A stretch of DNA of 64,000 bases from positions 62,779,586-62,843,585 of the forward strand of contig CM055279.1 in the NCBI GenBank assembly GCA_029237695.1, written 5' to 3'. This DNA is from Conchocele bisecta (lineage: Eukaryota > Mollusca > Bivalvia > Lucinida > Thyasiridae). This document shows, one piece after another, positions 1-11,723 of this stretch. A program made the translations under genes and the position numbers. Numbering within the stretch: the first letter of the stretch is position 1; the number at the start of each line of letters is the position of its first letter. The notes under the pieces were generated by a model, which was not told where the DNA came from, ran no database searches, and was given only the letters and a program-made list of their open reading frames with translations.

Positions 1-310
1 TTGGTGAATGAAGCGTCGGTGACATACGGATTGCCTCGTTTCAGCGTCAATGCCTGATACAGCGTTTATTTGGTCAATGCGTAGCTCAGTATCTATAAAC
101 ATCTAAATATCAAGGATTTATATTACTACTGTTGGCCCTGAACAGACTGCAGATGTACGTACATGCTGATCTGGCAATCGGATTTTAATGTGCTATTTTA
201 TGTGTATTTTAAATTTACTGTGATGTATTGCATATTTGATGTTTGTCTTTTGTGACTTCTTTTTGTAGCTGAACATTATTGTCTGTTACACAAGCTGTGT
301 TCACCCTTTT

Positions 311-374
311 TATACCCCGGCATACAAAGTATGTTGAGGGGTATATAGTTTTCGTCATTATGTCCGTCCGTCTG
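311..374 (+). repeat. Hairpin followed by GTCC repeat (family 1)
   Basis: Positions 311-345 fold as an outer stem TATACCCC/GGGGTATA around an inner CATAC-AAA-GTATG stem. A short GTCC run (361-374) follows. The same layout, hairpin and then (GTCC)n within about 10-20 bases, recurs with other hairpin sequences near 7.83, 19.53, 20.48, 21.14 and 41.37 kb. It is probably one end of a non-autonomous mobile element; no protein is coded. Confidence 0.55.
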
Positions 375-522
375 TTTGTCCAGCCATATGATTTGCGTTA
401 AAGTATTTGTTGGTTCATGTGGCAGCTGGGAGTATCCGTGATCCTCTGCTCCCTTGATCTATATAGTTGTTTCTATTTAGGGTTAACACTGCTATTCTAG
501 CACAGAAATGGTATACTGTAAA

Positions 523-556
523 GATTCTAATAGACGCCTGTGCGTCTATTAGAATC
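523..556. repeat. Perfect 15 bp stem hairpin
   Basis: GATTCTAATAGACGC (523-537) is followed by a 4-base loop CTGT and the exact reverse complement (542-556). No mismatch is present. No coding frame or known terminator context surrounds it. It may be a tiny MITE remnant or a foldback. Confidence 0.85.
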
Positions 557-2274
557 ACCACTGGCTCCCAAGTCCTGGGTGGGAATTTAATAGTGGCAAG
601 TGTTATTCAGCAAAGGGAAAATGATATAAATTAAAATACACGATTTTCTACTATCAAAATAAAACAAAAACATAGCAAAGGGACGTTACTCTCATATGTC
701 TGCCGGACTTGATTTTACTGTCTGTAAGTTTATGGACATTTTGGACCATTTTGGACCAAGATGTTCCGGCCCACTTTGGTCATTATGGTACAGTCGGTAA
801 AAATTTAAAAATACTGGTAATGTATATATCAAGCCAGTGTCAATCATTAATGATGATCAGATTTACGCCTACGGACGTTTCGGACTGTTACCATTTTGGA
901 CCATGGACGTTTCAGTCCGTATCGTGCATTTATTTTCGGGCCACGACCAGAACAAGCCATATTTATGTAAACTTCTCCCTTTTCCCTATCCATGGCGATG
1001 TAATAGAGGAGGTAAAAGAATGCAAGTTCGATCCATTATATCAATTTATAACTCCGTGATACTGGTACATATATGTGCTGTGTGTTCCGCCACTGTCCTA
1101 CATAGTATAAACGGTGGACACGATAAAACGGACAATTCACCCGATGACCCTTACAATTCACCCTGAAATATATAAATGTAGGAAGTAACGTAGAACACAC
1201 GAGCACGAACACATACATGAACACGGTACAGACATATAACAATATTTACAATACATGTACACTTGTAACATGGCACAGTACACTACACTGACACATGTGA
1301 CAGTGATATGGCAACATTGAATAATTAAGACACTGGTGTTGCTTGCTGGGTCGGACAGGGTAATTATGAGCTTAGCATAGTTACACTTAGAATTCTCTAG
1401 TAGTCAGTCACCTTAACATTGACACAGATATCTGGGCACTGTAAACCCACAAAACGGACGAATAAACATAAACACACATGTACAATTCCACCTACCAGAA
1501 TGATGGATCTGGGTGTATAACGCTCTCCACCTCTCTCGTCCACTGGCTACTCGCTGTCTGTTCTCTCTCAGTGATGGGAGTACTGGAAATGTATTAGAAT
1601 TGTTAAGTGACATGCATACATCAATCGGAAGTGAAGTGTGTGCATTTCAAGCATTTGGATAATGCACCATTTCGGAATGTCAAATGTAAACAATTACATT
1701 TCGACGTCATTTACACACAATTCCGACTACGCGAATCGGCCATTGCAATTCAAACCGTTTGACATATTAAAAGGATACAATATTTCATGAACCAATTCTT
1801 ACCAACATAAACTTGTAAAACATTAAAACATCTTGCTGTCAGAAAATTTGAACTTCGCTCACTGAACTCTCGTGAAAAACTACCCAGAAACCAACAATCT
1901 CTAAGGGACAAAACTCTAGGCTGACTACTCAACTGAAATACGAAATGACACTACTGTCTGTTTCACGTTAACCTGCCCAACTTTTACACCTATTTAAACA
2001 CCCTAAAACTCTTATTTTTTGGCATAAAATCATTTTTCATCAAAATTTAGCAATGAGCCATCTTTTTATTTTTTGAAATTCGGTCAAGTAATACGGAAGA
2101 CTAAAGTTGCTTTTATCACAATGCTGAAGAGTCCCCCGAGAGACGCTTGAAAATATGCGTTTTAAATGATCGGAGTAGAAATGCCTTAAATGCGCATTGG
2201 AATATTTTATGGGGAAAAAAACAAAACAATTTGCAACGAAATGGAGTTTCATTTTACCGTTTATTTTAACGCCT

Positions 2275-2354
2275 TTCTCTCTCCCACACCCATGTCTCTG
2301 TCTGTCTCTGTCTGTCTGTCTCTCTCTCTATCTCTTTAACTCTCTCCCACATCA

Positions 2355-2430
<76 letters not shown>

Positions 2431-2437
2431 ATCTCTA

Positions 2438-2516
<79 letters not shown>

Positions 2517-2602
2517 ATGTCTGTACGTCTGTCTGTATGTATGTCTCTCTCTATCTCGATCTCTGTCTGTCTATGTCTCTATGTGTGTCTCTGTCTCTAT
2601 CA
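2275..2602. repeat. (CT)n microsatellite with CTGT/CTAT variants
   Basis: The run is nearly pure TC dinucleotide from about 2357 to 2512, with flanking TCTG and TCTA interruptions. Open frames of up to 137 codons across it are pure Leu-Ser or Ser-Leu translations of the repeat and are not genes. Confidence 0.97.
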
Positions 2603-2604
2603 TT

Positions 2605-2760
2605 TCCTAGAAACCACAATATATCTCTCCCCCGCACCCCCACCCACCTTCTCTCAACATCATTAGATAGAAACCATAATATTTCACTCTATCTTTCAAC
2701 ATCGTTAGATAGAAGCACACTATATCTCTCTCAATATCATTGGATAGAAAGCGCACATGT
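2605..2760. repeat. Degenerate ~50 bp tandem repeat
   Basis: Four imperfect copies of a unit beginning 'ttagatagaaaccataatat' follow the CT microsatellite, each ending in a short TCTC run. The array looks like microsatellite flank duplicated together with its repeat. Confidence 0.6.
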
Positions 2761-2774
2761 TGTGATTTTGTTTA

Positions 2775-3370
2775 CAAGACAAAGTCAAGCGATCCATGAT
2801 ACTCTGTGGACATGACTAACAGAAACAAGTATGCATTGTAACTGCTGTTTTATTGCGCCTGTTCGGTTGTGTCACGGCCTGTGCTGTATTCACAGTTCAT
2901 GACACAAGTACCTCTTACCAACAGCTGAAGTGAAGCTGTATGTAAAAAGGACAAAACTAATACGAAAAATAGTAAAAATGTGCTCAAAAGACCAACAGGG
3001 ATCGAGAAAATAATAGCATCACTGGAAGAACACACCTGGAGAATTTGCTGCACTTAACTTAACTTCGCTGATGTGAGTTTAAAAATACAAGACATAGTCA
3101 AGCGATCCGGGATAGTTGGGGAACACGACTACCAGAACAAAGTATGCATTGCAAGTGTGCGTCTAGTGCACCTGTTGCTGTAGTCCAGGATACAAAGACA
3201 TCTGACACAGCACTGGTTTAATAAAAAAAAGTGAATGTAAAACTTAACACAATTCATACCAAAAATGGGCAAAATGTGTATAACTCGAAGTGACAGTCGT
3301 GCTCAATGACGACTGAGATTGCGAAAATTGGGAATAATATCACTGAAGATTCTTAGCCTTGTTATTTTTT
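2775..3370. repeat. Diverged tandem duplication, ~313 bp unit
   Basis: The block starting 'acaagacaaagtcaagcgat' at 2777 is repeated at about 3089 ('acaagacatagtcaagcgat'). Order is kept throughout: the 'agtatgcattg' segment, the A-rich 'gtgaa..gtatgtaaaa' segment and the 'aataatatcactg(g)aaga' segment all recur. Divergence is high and no gene is seen in either copy. Confidence 0.7.
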
Positions 3371-3539
3371 CTTAAAATGATCGTAAATTTACTAATACAG
3401 TTTCTATAATGCTTTGATTTTGCCAGTATACTGGTACATGTATACCCTCAATACTGAGGCTTATCACTAGTGGATCATATTTTTATTCATAAGTACATGT
3501 ACATACAATCAAATACAATCGATGTTCCCGGTATTTATC

Positions 3540-3682
3540 CGGTACCCATTTACATCTGGGTGGGCTGAAGCAGTGTGGATAAAGTGTCTTGCTCAAGGAC
3601 ACAACGCACGCGAAGCTCGAACCCACGATCGTAAGATCAGCAGACCGACGCCTCAGATCGCTCGACCACGCGCTCCACTATG
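3540..3682 (-). mobile_element. tRNA-derived SINE
   Basis: Read on the minus strand, the 5' part resembles a class II tRNA (Leu/Ser type). It has an A-box-like 'TGGTCGAGCGATCTGAGGCG' and a B-box-like 'GTGGGTTCGAGCT'. A non-tRNA body follows with 'GTGTCCTTGAGCAAGACAC' and an end near 'AATGGGTACC'. This body is the widespread animal SINE core type. No acceptor stem closes, so it is not a tRNA gene. Confidence 0.75.
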
Positions 3683-4375
3683 CCTAGGCTATTAATGTAC
3701 TATATATGAAACGGAAATATCTAAATTGTATTGGGGTGTTTTTATAGCAATAAATCTTGGGCAGAATTTCGTGGAACAGACAGTAGAATACGCAACGGGG
3801 AATATAATCCGTGTGGGTAAAATAGGACCCGGCTACATTTATTTTTGCTCATCTTCTAGGAAATATCAGCCAACATGATGTCAATTTGACCCATATTTAA
3901 TTATATGAGATAGGTTTGAGATGCTTTGAAAATGTCGTCTCCGTAACCGTGTAAATTCTAATCGCCCTGTGTCCATGCAAATAGCTACTGCCATTGAGGA
4001 ATTTACTATGACACCGGAAACAATTGAATTTCCCTTCCCAGAACAACCTGTGCGTCTGTGCACACTAACGACAGGATGTGAACATGTAGCAACCTATGTA
4101 GAAACATATTGATGACATAAAACTTAGTTTCCCATTAAGTAGTGTAATGGATGTACATTTTATTCTGTGGGTGTAACATTTATAGTGCAAACGAAATACA
4201 TGCATATTGACTAACAATCAATATTTGGGTCATAGGCGATTATTCAATTGGGAAATAATGATTTGGTTGTTTCATAGGGTTGTTGTAGAGAGATGTGGTA
4301 GTTCACAGAAGTTTTGGCTATATGGTATTGACTGGAGAAATGGGTTTATGCATTTTCGACCAGTGTATATCCAGA
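3683..4375. other. Non-coding stretch, nothing recognised
   Basis: AT-rich sequence with short chance open frames on both strands and no domain, repeat or RNA signal that I can support. Confidence 0.5.
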
Positions 4376-4570
4376 TCAGCATGTACATCCGCACAGTCTG
4401 ATCAGGATTGCACCGTTGGCAATTCCATCAATGAAACCGCCATTCTTCTGACAAGCAATATAGATCATTATCAGTCTACAGGAGCGCTAGTTGATCAGGA
4501 GCTACACCGTCACAAAGTCCATAAGCCCCATATCTCCAGTCACAGATACATATGTACAGACCTTGCAGGA
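4376..4570. repeat. Dispersed repeat, copy 1 of 2
   Basis: The segment around 'cacagtctgatcaggattgc' through 'ccccatatctccagtcacag' matches 9548-9715 in the same order, including 'tcaatgaaa', 'agactaca'-like and 'atctcca(g/a)tcacag' blocks. It is probably a non-autonomous DNA element. Open frames across it are not conserved in the second copy. Confidence 0.6.
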
Positions 4571-4791
4571 GCATACAGGCAGATTACTGACCTTGTGTAT
4601 ATTTACAGGTTCCCGGGGGGGGGGGCGTCTGGTGGTGGTCAAGGGCCGAGCCAGGGACGGAACGATGGACGAGGGTGACGATGACGACCTCTACAATTAG
4701 GGTAACCTCGGTTATACCAGCGCACAGGTGACAGGGAAAAAATCACATGACGGTGTATATATAGTACAGTCAAATAGTGACCTCTTAATAG

Positions 4792-4905
4792 TAGTGGTGC
4801 AACGATATACCGGTATACCGGTATATTGCGATATGTCATCCTGACGATACGTATCGCGGTACGGTTTTCGCGTATCGCGATATTTACACCATATTCTCGG
4901 CGCCA
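4792..4905. mobile_element. hAT-like terminal fragment
   Basis: The sequence starts TAGTGGTGCAACGATA and continues into alternating 'ataccggtataccggtat' and 'cgtatcgcgatat' runs. A start of this form followed by CG/TA-rich palindromic stretches is typical of hAT superfamily termini and MITEs in animals. No matching opposite terminus was found nearby, so this is a solo end or a truncated copy. Confidence 0.55.
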
Positions 4906-5379
4906 TTTTGTGTTAAAATAATTGTGTAAAATTATTCAAAATCATTCAAAACTTAATTTTTAATATGACAGAAGTCAATATTTTTTAATAAACACGCCAC
5001 AATTAGATGACTAATACATGTAGTGAGTAATTTTATGGCTGGGGTATAAAAATAATATACAAAATGATCAGGGAAAATCACGACTTGGTGCCATTTCTAT
5101 TGCCAGATAGGTACGTTCTACTGGCGAGTACTGCAGTGGCGGTATTTTTCTTTTATGTTTCTAAAATAAATTATGTTAAATCATACCATGAGTTGCAGGC
5201 AGAATGAACAATCACTACTTCCTTCACGGAACTTTTGCAAGTGGTTTTGCGACATCCGCGAAATGAAGGTCTGCTCGATTAACACAATAAATTTGCGAGA
5301 AGCATAAATGACTAAAAACCTGTTACTAATTGTGCCTGCATAATTTTGTCTCCCGTTGCGTGAGACTGGAAACGAGTGT

Positions 5380-6125
5380 AGGACAATATCCCCCCCGGAC
5401 ATATCCCCCCGTATATTTTAACCCAGGCGGACAATATCCCCCCCGTCAAAAAGACAGGGCGGGCGGACAATATCCCCCCCCCATCAAAAATACAAGGCGG
5501 ACAATATCCCCCCCGTGGATAATCCTAGGGCGGACAATATCCCCCCCGTAGAAAATCATAGGGCGGACAATATCCCCCCCGGACATTATCCCCCCCATAT
5601 ATTTGAGAGAAGCAATCATATCATCAATTAGCCAAACAATTAACACGCCTTTAATTCCATTTGCAACCAATCAGTTTAGGTGCAGTTGAAATGAAGCAAT
5701 CAAATCTTCAATTAGCCAAACAATTAACATAATCAAAGTCCATTTACCAATCAGTGCAGTTGAAAGAAGCAATCAAACAAATCAAGTGAACACATTATGA
5801 GCCCAAAACTAAGGTCAAAGATGGACAAAATATCACAATGTGACACAATATTACTTATACAGAAATAAAATAAAGCTAGTTAATTTATAAGTTTATAAGG
5901 GGGGATAATGTCGGGGGGGATATTGTCCGCCCTGTGATTTTCTAACGGGGGGGGGGGGGATATTGTCCGCCTTGTCTTTTTGATGGGGGGGATATTGTCC
6001 GCCCTGTGATTTTTCTATACGGGGGGGGTATATTGTCGCCCGTGTCTTTTTTTTGATGGGGGGATATTGTCCGCAGCTGTGTCAAAATATTACGGGGGGG
6101 GATATTGTCCGGGGGGGATTATTGT
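5380..6125. mobile_element. Foldback element with C-tract arms
   Basis: The left arm (about 5382-5597) has repeated GGACAATATCCCCCCC units spaced by 25-45 bases. The right arm (about 5897-6124) carries the reverse complement, repeated GGGGGGATATTGTCC. Matching spacer words ('gtcaaaaagaca', 'aaaatcatagggcgg') occur in inverted order. The ~300 bp centre contains a 2.3-copy tandem repeat of ~85 bp ('gaagcaatcaaatc'). Long arms built from tandem subrepeats around a small loop describe a foldback DNA element. Chance open frames in the arms are ignored. Confidence 0.75.
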
Positions 6126-6469
6126 CTGTTCCCCTTCCCCCATGGAAACAGATACAGTGTTATGTAAAGGCATTCATTGATGTGTGCGCCCCGTGGACAA
6201 TATCCTACAGGAGAGGCTAATACCGACTGGTATGGACTGTCGGCTGGCAAAATGTATGTTACCATGTGTAGTACATTTTCGACCAGTATATGGCATATCG
6301 ATCACGATCACTGTTATTAATTAAATGACAGTTATTATCAACCATGACAATGTTTTTGTTTAAATAAACTGGGTCTCCGATAAAGTGGTCAAACATAATT
6401 CCACACAATTGTTTAAACGCAAATTGGTAGCACATTTGTGAACATAATTGTACATAATGTTGATACACA

Positions 6470-6840
6470 TATTTATTTAGATTACGCATTTAATTGATAT
6501 ACATAATATAAAATTGGCTTATTTGTATATAAAACAGCCTTATTGAACCGTGCATGTGTATTATTCATTTAAATAATAATAATTTATTATATCTACATAG
6601 CGGGCACTAGCAATATTTTAACCATTACACATGTATTTACAACACTTCATTTTAATTTCCATTTGAAAGCGCTGTGAAAGTATTTTTTTAAGCAAAGAAG
6701 CAAAAGTGTACAACAAGAGCAGACGACAATTTACGTTTCCCGCATTTTAAGGGTTAAAACAGATGGAGTACTTACATAATTATACACTTATTGAATTTGT
6801 ATAAAGAACACTTCGTGCCTAATAGATGGGACCCCTTCAG
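6470..6840. mobile_element. Degenerate MITE copy
   Basis: Internal words ('acgcatttaatt', 'ttatacacttatt', 'tataaagaacact..tgcctaatag') align in order with the right half of the better MITE at 7291-7740. The right terminus is recognisable but diverged and the left terminus is missing. Confidence 0.5.
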
Positions 6841-6954
6841 TGTCTACATTGTTCATTTCTTCATATTGTTAGTTGATGCGCTTTGCAAGCAATGTTGTGT
6901 GTTTTCTCATGATCGAGAAGAAATTTGCCACTTAATAAATGTACCAACTACCAG

Positions 6955-7240
6955 ATATTGGCCGTGAACATTTTCAAACGTCTTCTCCTCGGTAACCATG
7001 CGGCCTATAGTCACCAAACTTCATGGTCATGGTCCTTAGGTAGGGCGATTACAAAATTGTTAAACTGACGTCAATACGTAATCCAAGATGGCCGCCGTCT
7101 AACAATAGCACAAATGTCATCCAAGATGGCTGCCGAAAGGTCGAAAGGTCGTTATTTTATTAGAGATTTCAAAATTCTTCTTCTCACGAACCGCTTGGCC
7201 CATGGTGGCCAAACTTCACAGTTATGGTCCATGGGTGAAG
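6955..7240. repeat. Two diverged copies of a ~195 bp tandem unit
   Basis: The block ending 'gtcaccaaacttcatggtcatggtcc' near 7033 recurs near 7229 as a 'ggccaaacttcacagttatggtcc' version, each preceded by 'cttcttctc' or 'cttctcctc' and 'aaccg/atgcggcc'. Two 'atccaagatggc(c/t)gccg' words lie between. No coding potential is seen. Confidence 0.55.
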
Positions 7241-7290
7241 CCTTTTCAGTTAAGAATGATTCTAAATACCAACATTTGTTAACGTAGTGC

Positions 7291-7740
7291 TTAAAGGTGC
7301 ATGCCCACTCAGTATGCACAAAATGTTCTTTATATCAGATACATCATCGGAGACATTTTCTGGCAAAATAAATATTAATTCACCATTAACGCACGTTTTG
7401 ATTGGCATTATTATACATTTCATATCAGACATAAATTTTCACACTGATATCGGGCGATATCTGTGTTTTCTTAAAATATTCACGGACATTACTATTTGAT
7501 GTGCACTGATCATACAGCATAATATGTCGAAGCTATTATTTTTGTCAGGTGACGCATTTAATTAGTATAGTAATTAAAAAATATATTGCATCATTTGCAT
7601 ATGAAAATAGTTACTGTCGAGGAAAATAAATATTAAATTAAATATTAATTTTTATAACTGGTGGAATAGTGACACAATTATACACTTATTTAATTCCTAT
7701 AAAGAACATTTGTGCCTATTGAGTGGCCATGTACCTTTAA
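7291..7740. mobile_element. MITE with ~40 bp terminal inverted repeats and TTAA ends
   Basis: The left end reads TTAA then AGGTGCATGCCCACTCA. The right end is its inverse, ...GGCCATGTACCT then TTAA. The inverted repeats continue through 'GCACAAAATGTTCTTTA' with few mismatches. A TTAA target duplication is the signature of piggyBac-type insertion, so this is probably a non-autonomous piggyBac-like element. It codes for nothing recognisable. Related copies lie at 6470-6840 and 18365-18876. Confidence 0.75.
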
Positions 7741-7832
7741 TTACAGTTGAATCTGTATAAACTGGACACATTGTTATGTTTATATATTTTTTACTGTATG
7801 TGAATGAGGTAACAATTACAAAATACTATTGT

Positions 7833-7900
7833 TATGCCACCGGGTTTCGAAGAAACGGGTGGCATATAGTGTTTGGACCGTCCGTCCGTCCGTCCGTATG
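7833..7900 (+). repeat. Hairpin followed by (GTCC)n (family 2)
   Basis: 7833-7866 is a hairpin whose arms TATGCCACCGGGTTTC and GAAACGGGTGGCATA flank a short loop. 'tagtgtttggac' and five GTCC units follow. The same hairpin recurs at about 20478 and 21137. It is likely the terminus of a non-autonomous element, possibly Helitron-like; no protein is coded. Confidence 0.7.
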
Positions 7901-8575
7901 TCACTCGCACCGCGCATAAATGTTTTTTTTGCAGTTCACCCATGAGTTGTCCCGTTTTATGCATAATATGCGCACTGAATAATCGTAAGTGTGAATGGAT
8001 AAATAGGGCTTATGGGATGTGTCACAAGTGTAGCTCCTGATCAAATAGTACACTTCTGTAGCCTTATAACTATCTATATTGCTTTGAACAAGCATGGCGG
8101 TGTTTCATTGATGTAATGACAAACAGTGCATATCCTGAGCAGATTGCATGGATGCACAATTATGCTGTTCTGGATCTATAATGGTTGCAAAACTCCAATT
8201 CACTATGCACACCAACTAAGGCTGACTCCATGTGCGAAGACGTTGTCAAACTTCTACCGAGTTAACAGTAAATTGCGGCTGACCGGAAATGTGTTGAATC
8301 AGATGTAACAATATTCCAACTGCACGAGACAACATATCTTATCCCATGGATGATAACTTGTCACTTGACGAGAGTGATAATTTACTCTATTATATATACG
8401 GCTTTTTTTCCAAATACATACAAAAAAACATATCATTCGGTGAGTGCATGTTTTCAGATGTACACGTTCAATAATCATGAAGTGAAAGAACGGTGATCAT
8501 GGATAGTCTGTATACTGGTTGCTAATGCCATAACTTTCGATTGTCTACTACTAAAAAAAAATAGGACTAGGCTAG
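7901..8575. other. Non-coding stretch
   Basis: No gene is seen. A segment near 8120-8200 ('cctgagcagattgcatgg') resembles the low-complexity palindromic repeats near 4374, 40460 and 46701. The remainder is AT-rich. Confidence 0.5.
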
Positions 8576-8700
8576 CACGAAGTTGTCTTTCCCAAGGACA
8601 CGCCGAATCGGCCATTCGGAGCGGTCGAGGTGGGAATTGAACCACGGGCCTGGCGATCCGCAGTCCGACGCTGTACCTACTGAGCTAATCCGGTCACAGT
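8576..8700 (-). mobile_element. tRNA-related SINE head
   Basis: On the minus strand a D-arm-like 'TTAGCTCAGTAGGTACAGCG', an anticodon-arm-like 'GTCGGACTGCGGATC' and a T-arm-like 'GTGGTTCAATTCCCAC' follow each other at tRNA spacing. The acceptor ends do not pair. 'GTGTCCTTGGGAAAGACA' follows, the same kind of SINE body word as at 3.6 kb. It is therefore a SINE and not a functional tRNA gene. Confidence 0.65.
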
Positions 8701-9334
8701 CCGCATCAGTAACGTTGATATTTATATGGAATTATATACGAGACGTTTTCTTACGTAACTTTTAAACTTCACAACCGATTGAAAAATCACAGGTCACATT
8801 TTAAACTTCAATTATTGTACTTTATGATGATGTTTCGATCGTCCTTTTTAGCTTTTAACGTAGTCGGTAGTTTTTATATGATTTATATAGCATAGCAAAT
8901 TGTGATTTTTCTTCGCGATTTTCGTTGGGAAAATTGCAAAATCTCTGTTTACAAGTATAGTTACAAAATAAATCACAGGTATTTTCAATTAGCTCATTCA
9001 TTTTTCTATCTATTGATATGAAACGTATGTTTCTAAGTTAATATTATTTTGGTACTTTTTAGATAATAATAATGACACCATCTTTTTTCATTTTCGAATT
9101 AGCGTATCACGTTCCGTGATATTCGTTGAAACGGGCACCTTCTTACAGTCACTCTAAAAGCTTATATGTTACCCGAGGTATGACCGTGTTGTCTGTAAAA
9201 TAATTTGCGAACAAAGTAACCGAATTAGACTTTGATTTTGACGTACATGTACTTTGAAGTTAATATTTGGAGACTAGTGTGTTTGTCACCGAAATATTAA
9301 TCGCTCATTTTAAACACTGCTGATTGAGTGTAGG
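8701..9334. other. Non-coding stretch, nothing recognised
   Basis: AT-rich sequence without supported open frames, RNA genes or repeats shared with the rest of the window. Confidence 0.5.
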
Positions 9335-9540
9335 ACATACCCCCCCCCCCCCCGGACATAATCACCCCCCCCATGTCTTTTTGACACAGGAGGACAAAAT
9401 CCCCCCCCTCCCCCCCGTCTAAAATCGAGGTATGACAATCATCCACCCCATTCAGATTCAAGGAAGGACAAAATCACCCGTGCTATAAATTAGTAGATAG
9501 GATACAATCCCTCCCTCCCTCCCCCCGTGGAAATGCTGCC
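9335..9540. repeat. C-tract repeat related to the foldback arms
   Basis: Repeated 'ggacaaaatcccccc' and 'ggacataatcaccccc' units resemble the arms of the foldback element at 5.4-6.1 kb but with AAAATC in place of AATATC. Only one orientation is present, so it is a single arm or a decayed copy. Confidence 0.6.
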
Positions 9541-9547
9541 TAGGACA

Positions 9548-9715
9548 GTTTGCACAGTCTGATAAAGATCTGCACCGTTCATCTTTCTATCAATGAAATA
9601 CATGCCCTGCTTCTAATAAATATTTATCGTTACCAGACTACATAAGTGGTCACACATGCAAAAAACCCAAAATCCCATTTCTCCAATCACAGCCACAAAT
9701 GTCTACACCACTCGG
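9548..9715. repeat. Dispersed repeat, copy 2 of 2
   Basis: This is the second copy of the repeat at 4376-4570. It shares 'cacagtctgat', 'gcaccgtt', 'tatcaatgaaa' and 'atttctccaatcacag' in the same order, with many substitutions. Confidence 0.6.
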
Positions 9716-10529
9716 GGCAGGTACGCAACCGCGCCGTAACATAGTTATAAAGCGTATCACGTGCTTTTAATGGACTAGGCAGCCTAAAATAGCGCATACG
9801 TTTAGGTTAGAGAATAGTAAAGGTTGCGAAATCGCCAAGGGGATATGCAAATGTAGTCCGGTATACAACAAATAATGCGTGTGTTGTGAGGTCACAGATA
9901 CAAGTTGCTTGCAAATTTTGATCCGTTACTACACAGTTTCACTTGAGGAACATTTTGGGGTGACATCCGTACGAATAGTGAAAGTAGGAGAGACTGGCCT
10001 TATTGGCTGGGCTTCTGTTAAAGTATATAGTAAATGTCTTTGGTGTGTTCTAACCTTTATCTCCTTTAGTTTAGTCGTAAACAGCATTATAATTGCACAT
10101 GTAAACAATATAGTACTACTGAACCAAATAAGGCAATCGACCGCGCCCAAATAAAATATTAATTTAAATTACACTATTCTGTATTTGGCATACAGAATAT
10201 TTCACATAAATATTAAATGTCATGTATGGAATAACAAAAAAAGAACAAGAAACACAGTACAAGTTACACAATTGGTCACGTGGTCCTTCATTCGTTGCAT
10301 ACGCGGATACAGACGGGCGCAAGGCAGGCGCAGGCATTCAGTTTAATATTTCCGACAGCTTACGTACCTGCACCATCCGAGTATATACCGTTCTTTCTTT
10401 TCCTAATTCGAATCCTTCATTTAACACACTGAAATATAATATGCATTTCCATTGGGATCACATTCGGGACTATTCAACACATACTATCAGGCCACCCCTA
10501 CAACGAACATGCGTGCGACGGGGGCAGGC
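9716..10529. other. Non-coding stretch bordering the satellite
   Basis: Open frames of up to about 112 codons exist here, for example 10222-10560. They have no recognisable domain, and that one runs directly into satellite sequence, so I do not call a gene. Confidence 0.5.
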
Positions 10530-11672
10530 GTTATACCCTTTTGATTTGCCCCTCCAATGATGGCGTTCGCGAAAAATGCCATGACTTCAACTGAGCACCA
10601 TACCCGCAAAGTTACTTCAGGCGCGTAGCCGACGGTGCCGCCGGACACGGGACCTCTGCCCTACGTCGCCATACTAGTGGGTACCCGGCACCTTCCTTCT
10701 GGGGGGCTAGCCGCCATACCCTTTTGAATCGGCCCAACCTCGATTTTCAGATTTCGTGAAATATGCTATGGCATCAACGGCCACCATACCCGCAAAGTTA
10801 CTTACCCTTGGCCCTTGCCGACGGTGCCGTCGTACACTTGGGCCTCTGCCCTACCGCCGTTATACCAGTCGCTGCCCGGCATTCCTCTGGGGGCTAGCGG
10901 TCGCGCCCTTTTCACTTGCCCCTCCGGTGGTGGTTTTCGCAAAGCTGCCATGACTTCAACTGACCACCATACCCGTAAAGTTAACTTCAGGCCCTTAGCC
11001 GACGGTGCCGCCGGACACTGGGGCCCATGCCCCTACGTCGCCATACTAGTGGGTACCCGGCACCTTCGTCTGGGGGGCTAGCCGCCATACCCTTTTGATT
11101 TGCCCCTCCAATGATGGCGTTCGCGAAAAATGCCATGACTTCAACTGAGCACCATACCCGCAAGTTACTTCAGGCGCTTAGCCGACGGTGCCGCCGGACA
11201 CCGGGACTCTGCCCTACGTCGCCATACTAGTGGGTACCCGGCACCTTCCTCTGGGGGGCTAGCCGCCATACCCTTTTGAATCGGCCCAACCTCGATTTTC
11301 AGATTTCGTGTGAAATATGCTATGGCATCAACCGGCCACCATACCCTCAAAGTTACTTCAGGCCCTTAGCCGACGGTGCGTCGTACACTTGGGCTCTGCC
11401 CTACCGCCGTTTATACCAGTCGCTGCCCGGCACCTTCCTCTGGGGGCTAGCGGTCGCGCCCTTTTCACTTGCCCCTCCGGTGGTGGTTTTCGCGAAACTG
11501 CCATGACTTCAACTGACCACCATTACCCGTAAAGTTACTTCAGGCCCTTAGCGACGGTGGTGCCGCCGGATACCGGGGCCCATGCCCTACGTCGCCATAC
11601 TAGTGGGTACCCGGCACCTTCGTCTGGGGGGGCTAGCCGCCATACCCTTTTGATTTGCCCCTCAATGATGGC

Positions 11673-11673
<1 letters not shown>

Positions 11674-11723
<50 letters not shown>
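11674..11723. repeat. Homopolymer of 50 T inside a satellite unit
   Basis: Where other units read 'gatggcgttcgcgaaa', this one has 50 consecutive T between 'gatggcg' and 'cgcgaaa'. Nothing else is inserted, so it is either an expansion of the native TT or a sequencing/assembly artefact. Confidence 0.9.

Larger units (their letters stand above)
1..2274. other. Non-coding DNA, no gene seen
   Basis: AT-rich sequence with only short unsupported open frames in all six frames. None shows a recognisable domain, a repeated homologue in the window or a convincing splice signal. The only structures seen are a hairpin/GTCC element near 311-374 and a perfect hairpin at 523-556, listed separately. Confidence 0.6.

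Noticed and set aside
2197..2666. Open frames across the CT repeat
   Set aside because: Pure dinucleotide translation (Leu-Ser alternation) with no other content.
8576..8700. Functional tRNA gene on the minus strand
   Set aside because: D- and T-arm-like words are present, but the acceptor stem does not pair and a SINE body follows.
10222..10560. 112-codon open frame
   Set aside because: It runs into satellite sequence and has no recognisable domain or splice context.
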